This document shows, piece by piece, positions 8,701 to 17,387 of a DNA stretch of 64,000 bases. The notes beneath the pieces were generated by a model. It was not told where the DNA came from. It worked only from the letters and a program-made list of their open reading frames with translations, and searched no databases. Both the position numbers and the translations under genes were made by a program. Origin of the DNA: Herbidospora galbida. Its GTDB lineage: Bacteria > Actinomycetota > Actinomycetes > Streptosporangiales > Streptosporangiaceae. The DNA lies in assembly GCF_005233835.1 (NCBI RefSeq), contig NZ_SZQA01000009.1, positions 1 to 64,000 on the forward strand. Reading direction: 5' to 3'. Within the stretch, counting starts at the first letter, position 1. Every line of letters starts with the position of its first letter.

Positions 8701-9491
8701 TTCGACTTCCTTCCCGCTCCCGAGAGGGTGAGCAACAGCAGCCAGATCAGGCCGAGGCTGAGCACCGACAGCGCGACCGAGAGCTGGCCGTCGCTGCCGG
8801 AGACGGTGACGATCCACACCGGGAAGGTGCGGTAGCCCATGAGGGCCGCGATGGTGTACTCGCCCATGACGAGCGCCAGGCTGAGGAACGAGGCGCCGGC
8901 CACGGCCGAGCGCAGGTTCGGCAGGATCACCCGGAACAGCACGTACGGCCACGAGGCGCCCAGGTTCCGGGCCGCCTCCACGAGGGTCCGCACGTCGACG
9001 GCCCGCAGGCCGGTGTCCAGCGAACGGTAGGCGAACGGCAGCGCGAGCATGACGTACGCCAGCACCAGGACGACGGGGAAGTCCTCGTCCTGGATGGAGA
9101 TGAGGGTCTGCCAGAACGGCGTGGCCGCCAGGGCGTCGGTGCCGCCGCGCAGGGCGTTGGCGATGCCGACCACGTAGGTGATCGGCGGCACGATGAGCGG
9201 CAGCGTCGTGATGGTCTCCAGCACCGGGCGCAGGCCGGGGGCCCCGAGACGTACGGCCAGCAGGGCCGGCAGCGCCAGGAGCAGGACCAGCACGATCACC
9301 GCGGCGCCCAGCAGCAGCGACTTGAGCAGGCTCTCGCCGAAGCCGGGGGCCGACACGATCCGGCCGTACGCGCCGAGGGAGAAGCCCAGCGACTCGTTGT
9401 AGACGGTGAACCAGACCGCGATGGCCAGCGGCACCAGGAAGTAGACCGCCGCCACGCCCAGCGTCAGACGCCGCCACGTCACGCCAGCCAT
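8697..9491 (-). CDS. ABC transporter permease (second membrane subunit)
   Basis: The product is 264 residues with six hydrophobic segments. The permease coupling motif is EAARNLGASWPYVLFRVILP at about residues 180-199. That motif docks the inner-membrane subunit onto the ATPase. It overlaps the preceding permease gene by 13 bases and the ATPase gene by four, so the set is surely one transcript. It belongs to the PotC/PhnV-type permease family. Confidence 0.9.
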   Translation of the reverse strand: MAGVTWRRLTLGVAAVYFLVPLAIAVWFTVYNESLGFSLGAYGRIVSAPGFGESLLKSLLLGAAVIVLVLLLALPALLAVRLGAPGLRPVLETITTLPLIVPPITYVVGIANALRGGTDALAATPFWQTLISIQDEDFPVVLVLAYVMLALPFAYRSLDTGLRAVDVRTLVEAARNLGASWPYVLFRVILPNLRSAVAGASFLSLALVMGEYTIAALMGYRTFPVWIVTVSGSDGQLSVALSVLSLGLIWLLLLTLSGAGRKSK

Positions 9492-10327
9492 CGGGAGCTC
9501 CTCTTCTGCAGCGGCAGGTAGACGGCCATCACCAGCAGCGCGATCACGATCATGTCGACGGACAGCGCGAGGGCGATGTTCTCGTACCCGATCAGGACGT
9601 TGCCCGTGAGGGCGTCGGCGATCTGCAGCGTCACCAGCGGCACCGACGCGCCGACCATCGCGGCGGCGGTCGCGTAGGCGGCGAACGCGCCGCCGAACAG
9701 CAGCACGCCCCCGCCGAGCAGCGCGGGGCCGAGCACCGGGATGCCGACGTGCCGCCAGAACTGCCAGGTGGACGCGCCGTTGTTCAGCGCGGCCTCCCGC
9801 CACTGCGGCTTGAGCCCGTCGAGCGCGGGGGCGATGACGAGCACCATCAGCGGGATGGAGAAGTAGAGGTACACCAGGGCCAGGCCCCAGAAGTTGTAGA
9901 GCACGCCCGAGCCGAGGCCGAGGGCGGCGGTGACCACGCCGGAGTTGCCCAGCGTGGCGATCCAGATGAAGGCGAGCGGCACGCCGCCGAAGTTGGCCAG
10001 CACCCCGGACGCGGTCAGCACGGCCTCCCGCAGCAGCCCCGACCGCGAGGTCAGCACCGCCTGCGCGAGGAACGCCCCGAGGACGGCGCCGAGGATCGCG
10101 ACGACGGCCGACAGCTTGACGCTGCTCCACAGCGCCCCGATGTACGGCTCCTGCATCGTCGCCGACAGGTTGTCGAACCCGAACCCGCCGCCCTTGACCG
10201 AGAACGCGCCGACGCCCAGCACCACCGTGGGGATGCCGAACGCGATCAGGGTGACGACGAGCAGCGGGGCCGCCGCCAGCCACCCGGCGCCGCCACCGCG
10301 GCGCCGGGAACCCGTGAGACCGGCCAT
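9479..10327 (-). CDS. ABC transporter permease (first membrane subunit)
   Basis: The 282-residue protein has a signal-anchor-like N-terminus and six hydrophobic segments. The coupling segment is EAALNNGASTWQFWRHVGIP in the second half, typical of PotB/PhnU-like permeases. ATG 10327 overlaps the lipoprotein stop (ATGA). It pairs with the downstream permease to form the importer channel. Confidence 0.9.
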   Translation of the reverse strand: MAGLTGSRRRGGGAGWLAAAPLLVVTLIAFGIPTVVLGVGAFSVKGGGFGFDNLSATMQEPYIGALWSSVKLSAVVAILGAVLGAFLAQAVLTSRSGLLREAVLTASGVLANFGGVPLAFIWIATLGNSGVVTAALGLGSGVLYNFWGLALVYLYFSIPLMVLVIAPALDGLKPQWREAALNNGASTWQFWRHVGIPVLGPALLGGGVLLFGGAFAAYATAAAMVGASVPLVTLQIADALTGNVLIGYENIALALSVDMIVIALLVMAVYLPLQKRSSRWLA

Positions 10328-11502
10328 CAGCCCGCGACCGCGGCGCCCCAGCCCGAGGCGACGGCTTCGTTCGCCTTCGTGACCTGGTCGGGCGTCGGGA
10401 AGGCAGGCTCGCCGTCGACCGGCGGGAGGGCGGCGGAGGCGGCCTGGTCGACCGAGCCGTCGGCGATCATCGCGGGCAGCAGGACCGGGCGGGCGAAGCC
10501 CTTCAGGTACAGGTTCTGGCCCTCGGTGCTGTAGAGGAACTCCTGCCACAGCCGCGCGGCGGCCGGGTGGGGGGCGTCCTTGTTGATGGCCTGGGCGTAG
10601 AGCTGGAAGTACTTGCCGTCGCTGGGGATGACGGTCTTCCAGTCGAGGCCCTTGCCGGCCATGATCGGCGCGTAGGCGGCGTTGTTGTAGTCCCAGTCGA
10701 TCGAGATCTGGGTCTCGCCCTTCTCGATGGTCGCCGGGGTGGTCTCGACCGGGTTGAAGTTGCCGGCGTCCTTGAGCTTCTTGAAGAAGTCGATGCCGGG
10801 CTGGATGTCGTCGAACGAACCGCCGTTGGCGAGCGCGGCGGCGTATACGCCGGCGAAGGCCGAGCCCGACTTGGTCGGGTTGCCGTTCATCGCGACCTTG
10901 CCCTTGTACTCGGGCTTGAGCAGGTCGGCGAAGGTCTGCGGGCAGGCGGCGATCTTCTTGGCGTCGCAGCCGATGGAGACGTAGCCGCCGTAGTCGTTGA
11001 ACCAGAGGCCGGTCGACTCCTTCTGGCCCTCGGGGATCTTGTCCCAGTTCTCGACCTTGTACGGCGCGAACAGGCCCTCGGCCGCGCCGCTGATCGCGAA
11101 CGACTGGCCGACGTCCAGGACGTCGGGGGCGCGGTCCTGGCCCTTGCGGGTCTTCACCGCGTTGATCTCGTCGGCGGAGGAGGCGTCGGGGGTCTCCTCC
11201 TCGATCTCGATGCCGGGGTACTTGGCCTTGAACGCGGCCAGGATCTCGCCGTAGTTGGCCCAGTCGGGCGGCAGCGCGATGACGTGCAGTTTGCCCTCGG
11301 CCTTGGCCGCCTCGTACAGCTTGTCGACCCCGCCGAAGTCGGCGGCCGAGGTGGCGGTACGGGCGTCGACCGCGGCGGCGCCACCCGGGGCGGCGGCGGA
11401 GGACGTGGAGGTTGCCTCGGTACCGGGCGCGGACCCACAGGCCGCGACGGCGATCAGCAGACCGGCGGTGAGGCCGGTGAGACGGACTCGGGAAGAGACC
11501 AC
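10327..11502 (-). CDS. Substrate-binding lipoprotein of the ABC importer
   Basis: Starting at GTG 11502 gives 391 residues beginning VVSSRVRLTGLTAGLLIAVAAC. This is a lipoprotein signal peptide with a Cys in a VAAC lipobox; GGGAG lies eight bases before this GTG, so longer upstream starts are unlikely. A Ser/Ala-rich linker follows, then a periplasmic-binding-protein fold of the extracellular solute-binding type used for Fe3+, polyamines, thiamine or 2-aminoethylphosphonate. The divergent GntR gene is a likely regulator. The ligand is not clear from sequence. Confidence 0.88.
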   Translation of the reverse strand: MVSSRVRLTGLTAGLLIAVAACGSAPGTEATSTSSAAAPGGAAAVDARTATSAADFGGVDKLYEAAKAEGKLHVIALPPDWANYGEILAAFKAKYPGIEIEEETPDASSADEINAVKTRKGQDRAPDVLDVGQSFAISGAAEGLFAPYKVENWDKIPEGQKESTGLWFNDYGGYVSIGCDAKKIAACPQTFADLLKPEYKGKVAMNGNPTKSGSAFAGVYAAALANGGSFDDIQPGIDFFKKLKDAGNFNPVETTPATIEKGETQISIDWDYNNAAYAPIMAGKGLDWKTVIPSDGKYFQLYAQAINKDAPHPAAARLWQEFLYSTEGQNLYLKGFARPVLLPAMIADGSVDQAASAALPPVDGEPAFPTPDQVTKANEAVASGWGAAVAG

Positions 11503-11534
11503 GGTGAACTCCCACTGGAGCGATGTGCACAGAA

Positions 11535-11548
11535 CTTGTTCAAACAAG
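11535..11548. promoter_or_regulatory. Inverted repeat upstream of the ABC operon, candidate GntR site
   Basis: CTTGTT-CA-AACAAG is a perfect six-base inverted repeat 33 bases upstream of the lipoprotein start and within the divergent GntR control region. Its role as operator is inferred from size and place only. Confidence 0.4.
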
Positions 11549-11691
11549 CTAGGGACGCCACATCGCCCGCCACCGTCCTGCCGGTGAACAGTCGGAGGCC
11601 ATTCGTCAAATGGCTAAACACCTACTTTTCCGAACGTTTCGTTGACCGTACGGTGAGGGCCGTCCCTGTACGCAGAGAGCTGGGAGCCGCC

Positions 11692-12426
11692 GTGCACCCG
11701 CGTTACGCGCGCATCGCCGACGAGCTCCGGGCGGCCATCCTCGGCGGTGAGCTCCCGGTCGGCGCGCCCCTGCCCTCGGAGACGGTGCTGGCCGCCCGGC
11801 ACAAGGTCGCGCGGGGGACGATCCGCCAGGCCGTCGCGGTGCTGACCGCCGAAGGGCTGGTGGGCTCCCGCCAGGGTGCCAGACGGATCGTGCTGGGCCG
11901 CGAACGCAGCCAGAACTTCGCGGTGCTGCACAGTTTCGCGGAGTGGGCGCGGGCCGCCGGGCACGAGGTGACCGGCCAGGTGATCGACCAGCGCCGCCGC
12001 GTCGCGGGCGCCGCCGAGGCGGCCCGGCTCGGGCTGACCGTCGGCGACACGGTGCTGCAGGTGCTGCGGCTGCGCCGCCTCGACGGCGTCGCGGTGCTGC
12101 TGGAACGGACCGTGTACGCCGGCTGGCTCGCCCCCGCGGTCGAGCGGTTACCCGCTGACTGCGACTCGGTCACGCGGGCCCTCTACGAGTCGAGCGGGCT
12201 GGTGTTCGCGTACGGGGAGCATCTGATCGACGCCGTCGCGGCCGGGACGGAGGACGCCCGCCTGCTCGGAGTGCGGCGGGGCGGGCCGCTGCTGCGGCAG
12301 CGGCGGGTGACGACGACGCGGGAGGGGCGCCCGGCGGAGTGGTCCGACGACCGCTACCGGGCCGGCAGCGTGACGTTCGCGATCCGCAACGCGGCGGGCG
12401 CCCTGGCGGTGCACCCGCAGGACTAG
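11692..12426 (+). CDS. GntR-family transcriptional regulator with UTRA domain
   Basis: The 244-residue protein has the GntR winged helix at about residues 5-70 (PLPSETVLAARHKVARGTIR holds the recognition helix). A UTRA ligand-binding domain follows, as in HutC/PhnF regulators. GTG 11692 is chosen because TGGGAG lies six bases before it; an alternative GTG 39 bases upstream is possible. It is divergent from the ABC importer operon and likely represses it until the substrate or a derivative binds. UTRA-GntR regulators beside this importer type fit phosphonate or amino-sugar uptake, but that is inference. Confidence 0.9.
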   Translation: MHPRYARIADELRAAILGGELPVGAPLPSETVLAARHKVARGTIRQAVAVLTAEGLVGSRQGARRIVLGRERSQNFAVLHSFAEWARAAGHEVTGQVIDQRRRVAGAAEAARLGLTVGDTVLQVLRLRRLDGVAVLLERTVYAGWLAPAVERLPADCDSVTRALYESSGLVFAYGEHLIDAVAAGTEDARLLGVRRGGPLLRQRRVTTTREGRPAEWSDDRYRAGSVTFAIRNAAGALAVHPQD

Positions 12427-13073
12427 CCGTAGTAACCGCTCTCGATGCGCTGCTTGAACACCGACTGGATGCCCTGGTGGGCCATGACGCCCTGCGAGAC
12501 CGTGTAGTCGATCAGCAGGACGCTCGCCTCGAACCTCAGGTTCTCGGTCACCCGGGTCCCGGCCGCGCCGAGGTCCTCGAAGGTGATCGTCTGGTGGGTG
12601 ATGACGTTGGGCAGCGTCCACGAGTCGACCTCGTAGAAGTAGCCGGCCGCGTTGATCCGCTGCTGGGCGTGGGTGTTGATCGGGGTCGCGGGCAGCCCCG
12701 GCTGGAGCGGCGTGTTCTCGATCGCGGTCTGGTTGACGGTGCGGACCCCGCCGGAGGTGGTGTCGGAGTGGACGACCACCCGCTGGAGCAGCGGGTTCGC
12801 GCCGATGTGGTTCTCGAAGTTCGAGTAGATCGCGAAGACCTCGTAGCGCGGGGCGGCGATGTCGACCGAGATGCTCTGCGACCGGGCCGCCCTGCCGAGG
12901 GCGGGGTGGGGGTGGTTCAGGGCCTCGACCAGGGTGTACGTGGTGCGGGCCAGCTCCCACTGGAGGGCGATCAGCGGGTCGGAGTCGGCCCTGGCGGGCG
13001 AGCTCATGACGGACAGGACCATCGTGAGGGCGAGCAGTGGAGCGCTTAACAGCCGGAACGGCTTCTTTCTCAT
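12423..13073 (-). CDS. Secreted SRPBCC (START-like) family protein
   Basis: From ATG 13073 the product is 216 residues. It has a basic, hydrophobic signal peptide (MRKKPFRLLSAPLLALTMVL) and an ARA cleavage site. The mature part contains SISVDIAAPRYEVFAIYSNFE, the first strand and helix of an SRPBCC lipid-binding or cyclase fold. SRPBCC proteins are usually cytoplasmic, so a signal peptide here is unusual. Its stop overlaps the convergent GntR stop by three bases. The ligand is unknown. Confidence 0.75.
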   Translation of the reverse strand: MRKKPFRLLSAPLLALTMVLSVMSSPARADSDPLIALQWELARTTYTLVEALNHPHPALGRAARSQSISVDIAAPRYEVFAIYSNFENHIGANPLLQRVVVHSDTTSGGVRTVNQTAIENTPLQPGLPATPINTHAQQRINAAGYFYEVDSWTLPNVITHQTITFEDLGAAGTRVTENLRFEASVLLIDYTVSQGVMAHQGIQSVFKQRIESGYYG

Positions 13074-13130
13074 GGGCACATCACACCCCAGAAGCCGTTG
13101 GAACGCTCCTGGCAACAACTGCCAGTATTT

Positions 13131-13763
13131 TCAGGGCACCAACCGGTACCCCACTCCGCGCACCGTTTCCACGACATTCGGCTCGCCGAGTTTGGCCCGC
13201 AGATGCGCGATGTGGACGTCGAGAGTGCGCGCCGCCGAGCGGCTCAGGTCCTTCCAGTTCTCCAGCAATAACGTCTGCTTGGTGACGACCTCGCCGGGCG
13301 TCTGCACGAGCCGCCGGAGTAACGCGAACTCCTTCGGCGTGAGCGGCACATTGCGGCCGTCGCGCCAGACCAGATAACGCCGCGCGTCGATCTGGATGTC
13401 GCCCGCCTGCAGCACGTCGGTCTTGCCGCCCCGGGTGCGCCGCAGGACCGCCTCCAGGCGGGCCTCCAGCTCCTCCATGCAGACGGGTTTGACCAGGTAG
13501 TCGTCCGCACCGGCGCGCAGCCCGCGGACCCGTTCGGCCCGGTCGTCGCGGGCCGACAGGACGATGATCGGCACATCGCTGACCCGCCGGATCTCCCGGC
13601 ACGCCTCGGTCCCGTCGTCGCCCCGTACGCCGAGAAAGACGACGTCATATCCGAGTGTCGCCGTCCGGTCGGATCCGACCGTGACCGAATATCCGCTTTT
13701 CGCCAGCGCCGCCTCGATCTCGGCCGCCGTCTGACTATCTTCGTCCACGACGAATACCCGCAT
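13131..13763 (-). CDS. OmpR-type response regulator with an aspartate-less receiver domain
   Basis: The 210-residue protein has a receiver domain (1-115) and a winged-helix DNA-binding domain (about 120-208, ending VRGVGYRLVP). Acidic residues (DED, 7-9), Ser70 and Lys92 are kept. At the site of the phospho-acceptor aspartate the sequence reads DVVFLGVRG, with Gly45 in place of Asp and a shortened following loop. It is therefore probably not controlled by standard phosphorylation. No histidine kinase gene is adjacent. It lies downstream of the encapsulin operon and upstream of the SRPBCC gene on the same strand. Confidence 0.88.
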   Translation of the reverse strand: MRVFVVDEDSQTAAEIEAALAKSGYSVTVGSDRTATLGYDVVFLGVRGDDGTEACREIRRVSDVPIIVLSARDDRAERVRGLRAGADDYLVKPVCMEELEARLEAVLRRTRGGKTDVLQAGDIQIDARRYLVWRDGRNVPLTPKEFALLRRLVQTPGEVVTKQTLLLENWKDLSRSAARTLDVHIAHLRAKLGEPNVVETVRGVGYRLVP

Positions 13764-13853
13764 GTCTCCCCGTGTTTAAAGCTGTGGCCCCCGCCCCGTC
13801 CGGGCAATACTGGTGGGTATCCGTTGACCTGTCAATAATTGCCGAAGAACCAA

Positions 13854-14654
13854 TTACGGACTCGTCAAATGAATGGCGGCCTCAGCCGTGAACGGCAGGA
13901 AGGTGAACGACTCCTGGAGATAGAGCGTCACCGTGGCGTCGGTATGGCTCAGATATCCGATGGAGACGTCCTGCCCGAGGTGCAGGTCGAAGTCGCCGCC
14001 CCGGGTGGTGAGCACGACCGCGCCGCTGATCGCCGGGGCCCAGATGATGTCGCCCGAGACGAACCGCTGGAGGTGCTCCAGCACCGGATAGCCGTGGTCG
14101 GCCGTCTCGGCGACCCCGGTGTAGGCGTCGGCCGACAGCAGCACCGAGTAGGGGCCGTCGACCCCGGCCATGCGCAGGATGCCGAGGGCCTGCGCGATGG
14201 CGTCGGGATAGCCCCGCACGTCGGCCGGGAGCACCAGCGGCGCGTGCGCGCTGAGCGGGATGACGCCGGAGATCTGGCCGGGGCCGTACCCCTCGAAGAC
14301 GGCCCGGTCCTCGGCGATGGCCAGCGCGGCGGCGGCGTCCTTGACGGGCTGCCAGTCGGAGTCGTTGGAGCCGCGCTCGACGTCGTCGACCGCCTCCCGG
14401 TCGAGCTCGAACGGCCGGCGCAGCTCGACCAGCCGGGACACCTCACGCTGCCGGGCCTGGACGCCGGTCGCGGGCGGCTGGATCGGGGTCGTGTGTCCGG
14501 TCGACACGGCCGACAGTTCGGTTCCGTCGGGGCCGTGCACGTCGACCACCCGGCGTCCGGCGATGTGCCGTTTGAAGGTACGGGCGGCCTCCTCCTCGAT
14601 CTGCGCCCAGGCGGCGTCGGAGATCGGGGCCAGCTCCCGATGGAGGTTGTTCAT
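13854..14654 (-). CDS. Encapsulin nanocompartment shell protein (family 1)
   Basis: The 266-residue protein opens MNNLHRELAPISDAAWAQIE and contains RTFKRHIAGRRVVDVHGP and LLSADAYTGVAET. These are typical of family 1 encapsulins (linocin M18/CFP29 type, HK97 fold), and its length is standard. It assembles a protein shell that houses a cargo enzyme. Its ATG overlaps the DyP peroxidase stop (ATGA), and that peroxidase carries a cargo tag, so the cargo is clear. It probably serves oxidative-stress defence. Confidence 0.95.
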   Translation of the reverse strand: MNNLHRELAPISDAAWAQIEEEAARTFKRHIAGRRVVDVHGPDGTELSAVSTGHTTPIQPPATGVQARQREVSRLVELRRPFELDREAVDDVERGSNDSDWQPVKDAAAALAIAEDRAVFEGYGPGQISGVIPLSAHAPLVLPADVRGYPDAIAQALGILRMAGVDGPYSVLLSADAYTGVAETADHGYPVLEHLQRFVSGDIIWAPAISGAVVLTTRGGDFDLHLGQDVSIGYLSHTDATVTLYLQESFTFLPFTAEAAIHLTSP

Positions 14655-15661
14655 ATCTGCGGCACTCCCTTGAGGTCACCGATGATCAGCCGGCCCGACG
14701 ACACGGGCTCCGGCGGGTCTTCCAGGAAGGCACCTGAGGGGACGAAGTAGAGGGAACCGGTCAGCGCGGTGGAGAAGTCGAGGATCCGGTCGTAGTTGCC
14801 GGGCGGGTCCCCGATGAACATGTTGGTCAGCATGCGCTCCAGCAGGCCGGAGGTCCGCGCGTAGCCGATGAAGTAGGTGCCGAACTCGCCCCGCGAGGCG
14901 TTGCCGAACGGCATGTTGTCGCGCAGGATCTTCAGCTCCTTGCCGTCCTCCTCGATGACCGTGAGGGCGTTGTGCGCGTTCGGCGGCTTGACGTCGTCGT
15001 CGAGCTCGACGTTGGAGAGCTTGTGGCGGCCGATGACCTTCTCCTGGTCTTCGGTGGCGAGCCGGTTCCAGGTGGCCAGGTCGTGGACGTACTTCTGGAC
15101 CAGGACGTAGGAGCCGCCCGCGTAGTCGGGGTCCTCGTCGCCGATGAGCACCGAGTCGTAGGCCAGGTTCCCGGTGGGGTTCTCGGTCCCGTCGACGAAG
15201 CCGAGCAGGTCGCGGGCGTCGAAGTAGCGGAAGCCGTGCACCTCGTCGGCGCTCGCGACCGCGTCCCTGAGCCGGTCCATGATCAGCCCGGCCAGCTCGA
15301 AGCAGAGGTCGTGACGGTTGGCCCTGATGTGGATCAGCAGGTCGCCCGGCGTCGAGGGCGCGTAGTGGGCGCCCCGGATCTCCTGGAACGGGTGCAGCCC
15401 CGCGGGCTTCGGCAGCCCCGGGAAGAGCCGGTCCCAGAACTCTGAGCCGAGGCCCAGCACGCACGACAGCCCGGGGTCCAGCGACCGGAACCCGACCGTC
15501 CGCAGCAGCCCGGCCAGGTCTTCGCCCAGCTCCCTGACCGCCTGGTGCCCCGTCGGCTTGATCGTGGCCACGATGAAGATGGCCGCCGGGCTGAGCGAGC
15601 CCAGGACCGCCTGCACACCGCTCCGATGGTCGTCCACCCCGTAAGGCGTCGCCGGTGACAT
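14651..15661 (-). CDS. DyP-type peroxidase, encapsulin cargo
   Basis: From ATG 15661, with AGGAGG upstream, the product has 336 residues. It has the DyP motif GFVDGTENP with distal Asp157, Arg247 in LRDNMPFG, and probable proximal heme ligand His230 in PNAH. The C-terminal tail (SSGRLIIGDLKG, 321-332) matches the consensus encapsulin targeting peptide with its hydrophobic-G-x-L-K-G core. The enzyme uses H2O2 to oxidise dyes, phenols or other donors inside the shell. The natural substrate is unknown. Its overlap with the shell gene favours coupled synthesis. Confidence 0.95.
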   Translation of the reverse strand: MSPATPYGVDDHRSGVQAVLGSLSPAAIFIVATIKPTGHQAVRELGEDLAGLLRTVGFRSLDPGLSCVLGLGSEFWDRLFPGLPKPAGLHPFQEIRGAHYAPSTPGDLLIHIRANRHDLCFELAGLIMDRLRDAVASADEVHGFRYFDARDLLGFVDGTENPTGNLAYDSVLIGDEDPDYAGGSYVLVQKYVHDLATWNRLATEDQEKVIGRHKLSNVELDDDVKPPNAHNALTVIEEDGKELKILRDNMPFGNASRGEFGTYFIGYARTSGLLERMLTNMFIGDPPGNYDRILDFSTALTGSLYFVPSGAFLEDPPEPVSSGRLIIGDLKGVPQI

Positions 15662-15695
15662 GGTCGATGAACCTCCTGATCCGGTACGGGTTCGG

Positions 15696-16310
15696 CTATG
15701 CCCGGTAGTGGGAGACGACGGCCGGCTGGCCGGTGTAGTTGGGCCCGGCCGTGTCGTCGGCGCCCAGGTATTCGTAGGGCAGCTCGACCACGGCGGGGCC
15801 GGTGCGCGAGACGCGCTTGTTCCTGGGGTCGTAGACGAACCCCCGGCTTCTGAGCGCGGCCAGCAGCTTCCGGCGCGATCCGGCCTCGACGGAGGCGACG
15901 TCGAAGTTGGCCACGAATCTGCCGTGCTCGGTGAGCCATCCGGCGATGTCGGTGAGCGCCCTGAGCTTGTCGCCGAGGTAGTGGAGGCCGTGGACGACGG
16001 TGACGAGGTCGTATCGCTTTTCTGGCCGCCAGCCGGGAATGGACGCGACGACCAGTTCCAGGCCCTTTCCGGGAGGCACGGCGAAATGGCCGACCAGGTC
16101 GACCCCGGTGACGTCGGCGCCGAGCATCGCGGCCTCGGCCAGCGCGTGGCCCTCACCGCAGCACAGGTCCAGCCACGTCTTCCCGCTGACGGCTTCGGGC
16201 AGGTTCAGGCCCAGCTCACGGGAGTAGGCGCGCAGCCGGCGGCCCCGGTTCATGGCGTTGTTGGCGACGACGGAGGAGGCGTCGAGCTCGGCCGGCCCCA
16301 GCAGCCTCAT
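15696..16310 (-). CDS. Class I SAM-dependent methyltransferase
   Basis: The 204-residue product from ATG 16310 has the SAM-binding motif WLDLCCGEGHAL at about residues 40-51, then GADVTGVDLVG as the acidic loop. That is a class I Rossmann methyltransferase. Its start overlaps the stop of the small upstream gene (ATGA), so the two are translated together. The substrate is unknown. It lies 34 bases upstream of the DyP start, but a link to the nanocompartment is not shown. Confidence 0.85.
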   Translation of the reverse strand: MRLLGPAELDASSVVANNAMNRGRRLRAYSRELGLNLPEAVSGKTWLDLCCGEGHALAEAAMLGADVTGVDLVGHFAVPPGKGLELVVASIPGWRPEKRYDLVTVVHGLHYLGDKLRALTDIAGWLTEHGRFVANFDVASVEAGSRRKLLAALRSRGFVYDPRNKRVSRTGPAVVELPYEYLGADDTAGPNYTGQPAVVSHYRA

Positions 16311-16654
16311 GCGGCGCGGAACTCGTGGACGACCTCGATCAGGCCCACGATGTGCCGGTTGAACTCGTCGAGGTCCTCGGCCGGGACCCACAGTTCGAGG
16401 ATCGTCTCGCCGCCGGCCTGCTGAACCGGGTAGCGCTCGGCGAACTCGGCGTCCACCTCGAATCGGGTGACGTAGCCGACGCCGGAGGCCGCGACGTTCC
16501 AGTCACGGGCGATCCTGACGGCGTAGTCCTCGTTGAGGACCGGATAGAAGATCGGCTGCTCGGGCAGCCTCGGGGGCCACGCGGTGAAGCCCGACCGGCG
16601 GACCAGCTCCAGTTCCTCGGGGCCGGTGGGACGCCACAGCGTCATTGTGCGCAT
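16307..16654 (-). CDS. Small conserved protein (often labelled ADP-ribosylation/crystallin J1)
   Basis: The 115-residue protein contains TLWRPTGPEELELV near the start and QPIFYPVLNEDYAVRIARDW in the middle. I recall this as a small conserved family often given the name ADP-ribosylation/crystallin J1. Nothing in it looks like an ADP-ribosylglycohydrolase, so the label should not be trusted. The start may be ATG 16654 or ATG 16645. It overlaps the methyltransferase start and follows the DUF72 gene by five bases, suggesting one operon. Confidence 0.75.
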   Translation of the reverse strand: MRTMTLWRPTGPEELELVRRSGFTAWPPRLPEQPIFYPVLNEDYAVRIARDWNVAASGVGYVTRFEVDAEFAERYPVQQAGGETILELWVPAEDLDEFNRHIVGLIEVVHEFRAA

Positions 16655-16659
16655 ACGTC

Positions 16660-17364
16660 CTATTTTGTCGCCAACTGCAGAAACCGGCGGGCATTTCGCA
16701 CCGCCGCGCCGGTGGGGTCGTTGTTGAAGTAGACGTAGCCGTCTTCGGGAAGCCTTTCGAGCCAGGTCTTCATCGCCCGGTCGCCGTATTCGGGCGGGTG
16801 CTTCTTCGACGTTCCCTCGTGAAAGCGCACATAGGTCCAGGTCGTCGTCCGCCACAGCGGCCCCTGGAGCCGGCCGAGCCGGTCGCTCCAGACCAGGGCG
16901 GCCGACCGCCTTTCCAGAATTCGCCGCACGTCGTCGTTCCACCACGATTCGTGGCGCGGTTCGACGGCCAGCTCGACGCCTTTCGGAAAACATTTCAGGC
17001 AGTCGTCGAGGGCGTCTTCCTCATAGCGCAGAGTGGGCGGCAGCTGGATGAGGATCGGCCCGAGTTTGTCGCCGAGCCCCTCGGCCACTCCCATCAGACG
17101 CCCCACCGGTTCCTTCGGGTCTCTGAGTCGTCTGACATGAGTCAGATAGCGACTCGCCTTGACCGCCATGACGAAATCGTCGGGCGTGCGGTCGTGCCAT
17201 TCTTCGAAGGTCTCGCGCCGGGGCAGCCGATAGAAGGCGCCGTTGTTCTCGACGGTGCCGAATTCCTCGCCGTAGTGTTCCAGCCAGCGTTTCTGCGGCA
17301 GGCCGGGCGGATAGAGCACTCCGCGCCAGTCGGCGTACTGCCAGCCGGACGTCCCCACCACCAT
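16660..17364 (-). CDS. DUF72 family protein (YecE-like TIM barrel)
   Basis: The 234-residue protein begins VVGTSGWQYADWRGVLYP and has FGTVENNGAFYRLP and ILIQLPPTLRY. These blocks are diagnostic of DUF72, a TIM-barrel family of unknown activity. It contains no signal peptide. It is the first gene of the minus-strand set running to the methyltransferase and is divergent from the NTF2-like gene 23 bases away. Confidence 0.9.
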   Translation of the reverse strand: MVVGTSGWQYADWRGVLYPPGLPQKRWLEHYGEEFGTVENNGAFYRLPRRETFEEWHDRTPDDFVMAVKASRYLTHVRRLRDPKEPVGRLMGVAEGLGDKLGPILIQLPPTLRYEEDALDDCLKCFPKGVELAVEPRHESWWNDDVRRILERRSAALVWSDRLGRLQGPLWRTTTWTYVRFHEGTSKKHPPEYGDRAMKTWLERLPEDGYVYFNNDPTGAAVRNARRFLQLATK

Positions 17365-17387
17365 TCCCTCAGCTTAGGCTTCGGCGG

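Noticed and set aside
10567-11691. A 5' extension of the GntR regulator to 619 residues
   Set aside because: It crosses the divergent lipoprotein gene and has no domain; the helix-turn-helix begins right after GTG 11692.
14651-16156. A longer 501-residue form of the DyP peroxidase
   Set aside because: The extra 165 residues are Pro/Ser/Thr-rich antisense-like sequence overlapping the methyltransferase gene; ATG 15661 has AGGAGG upstream and gives the normal family length.
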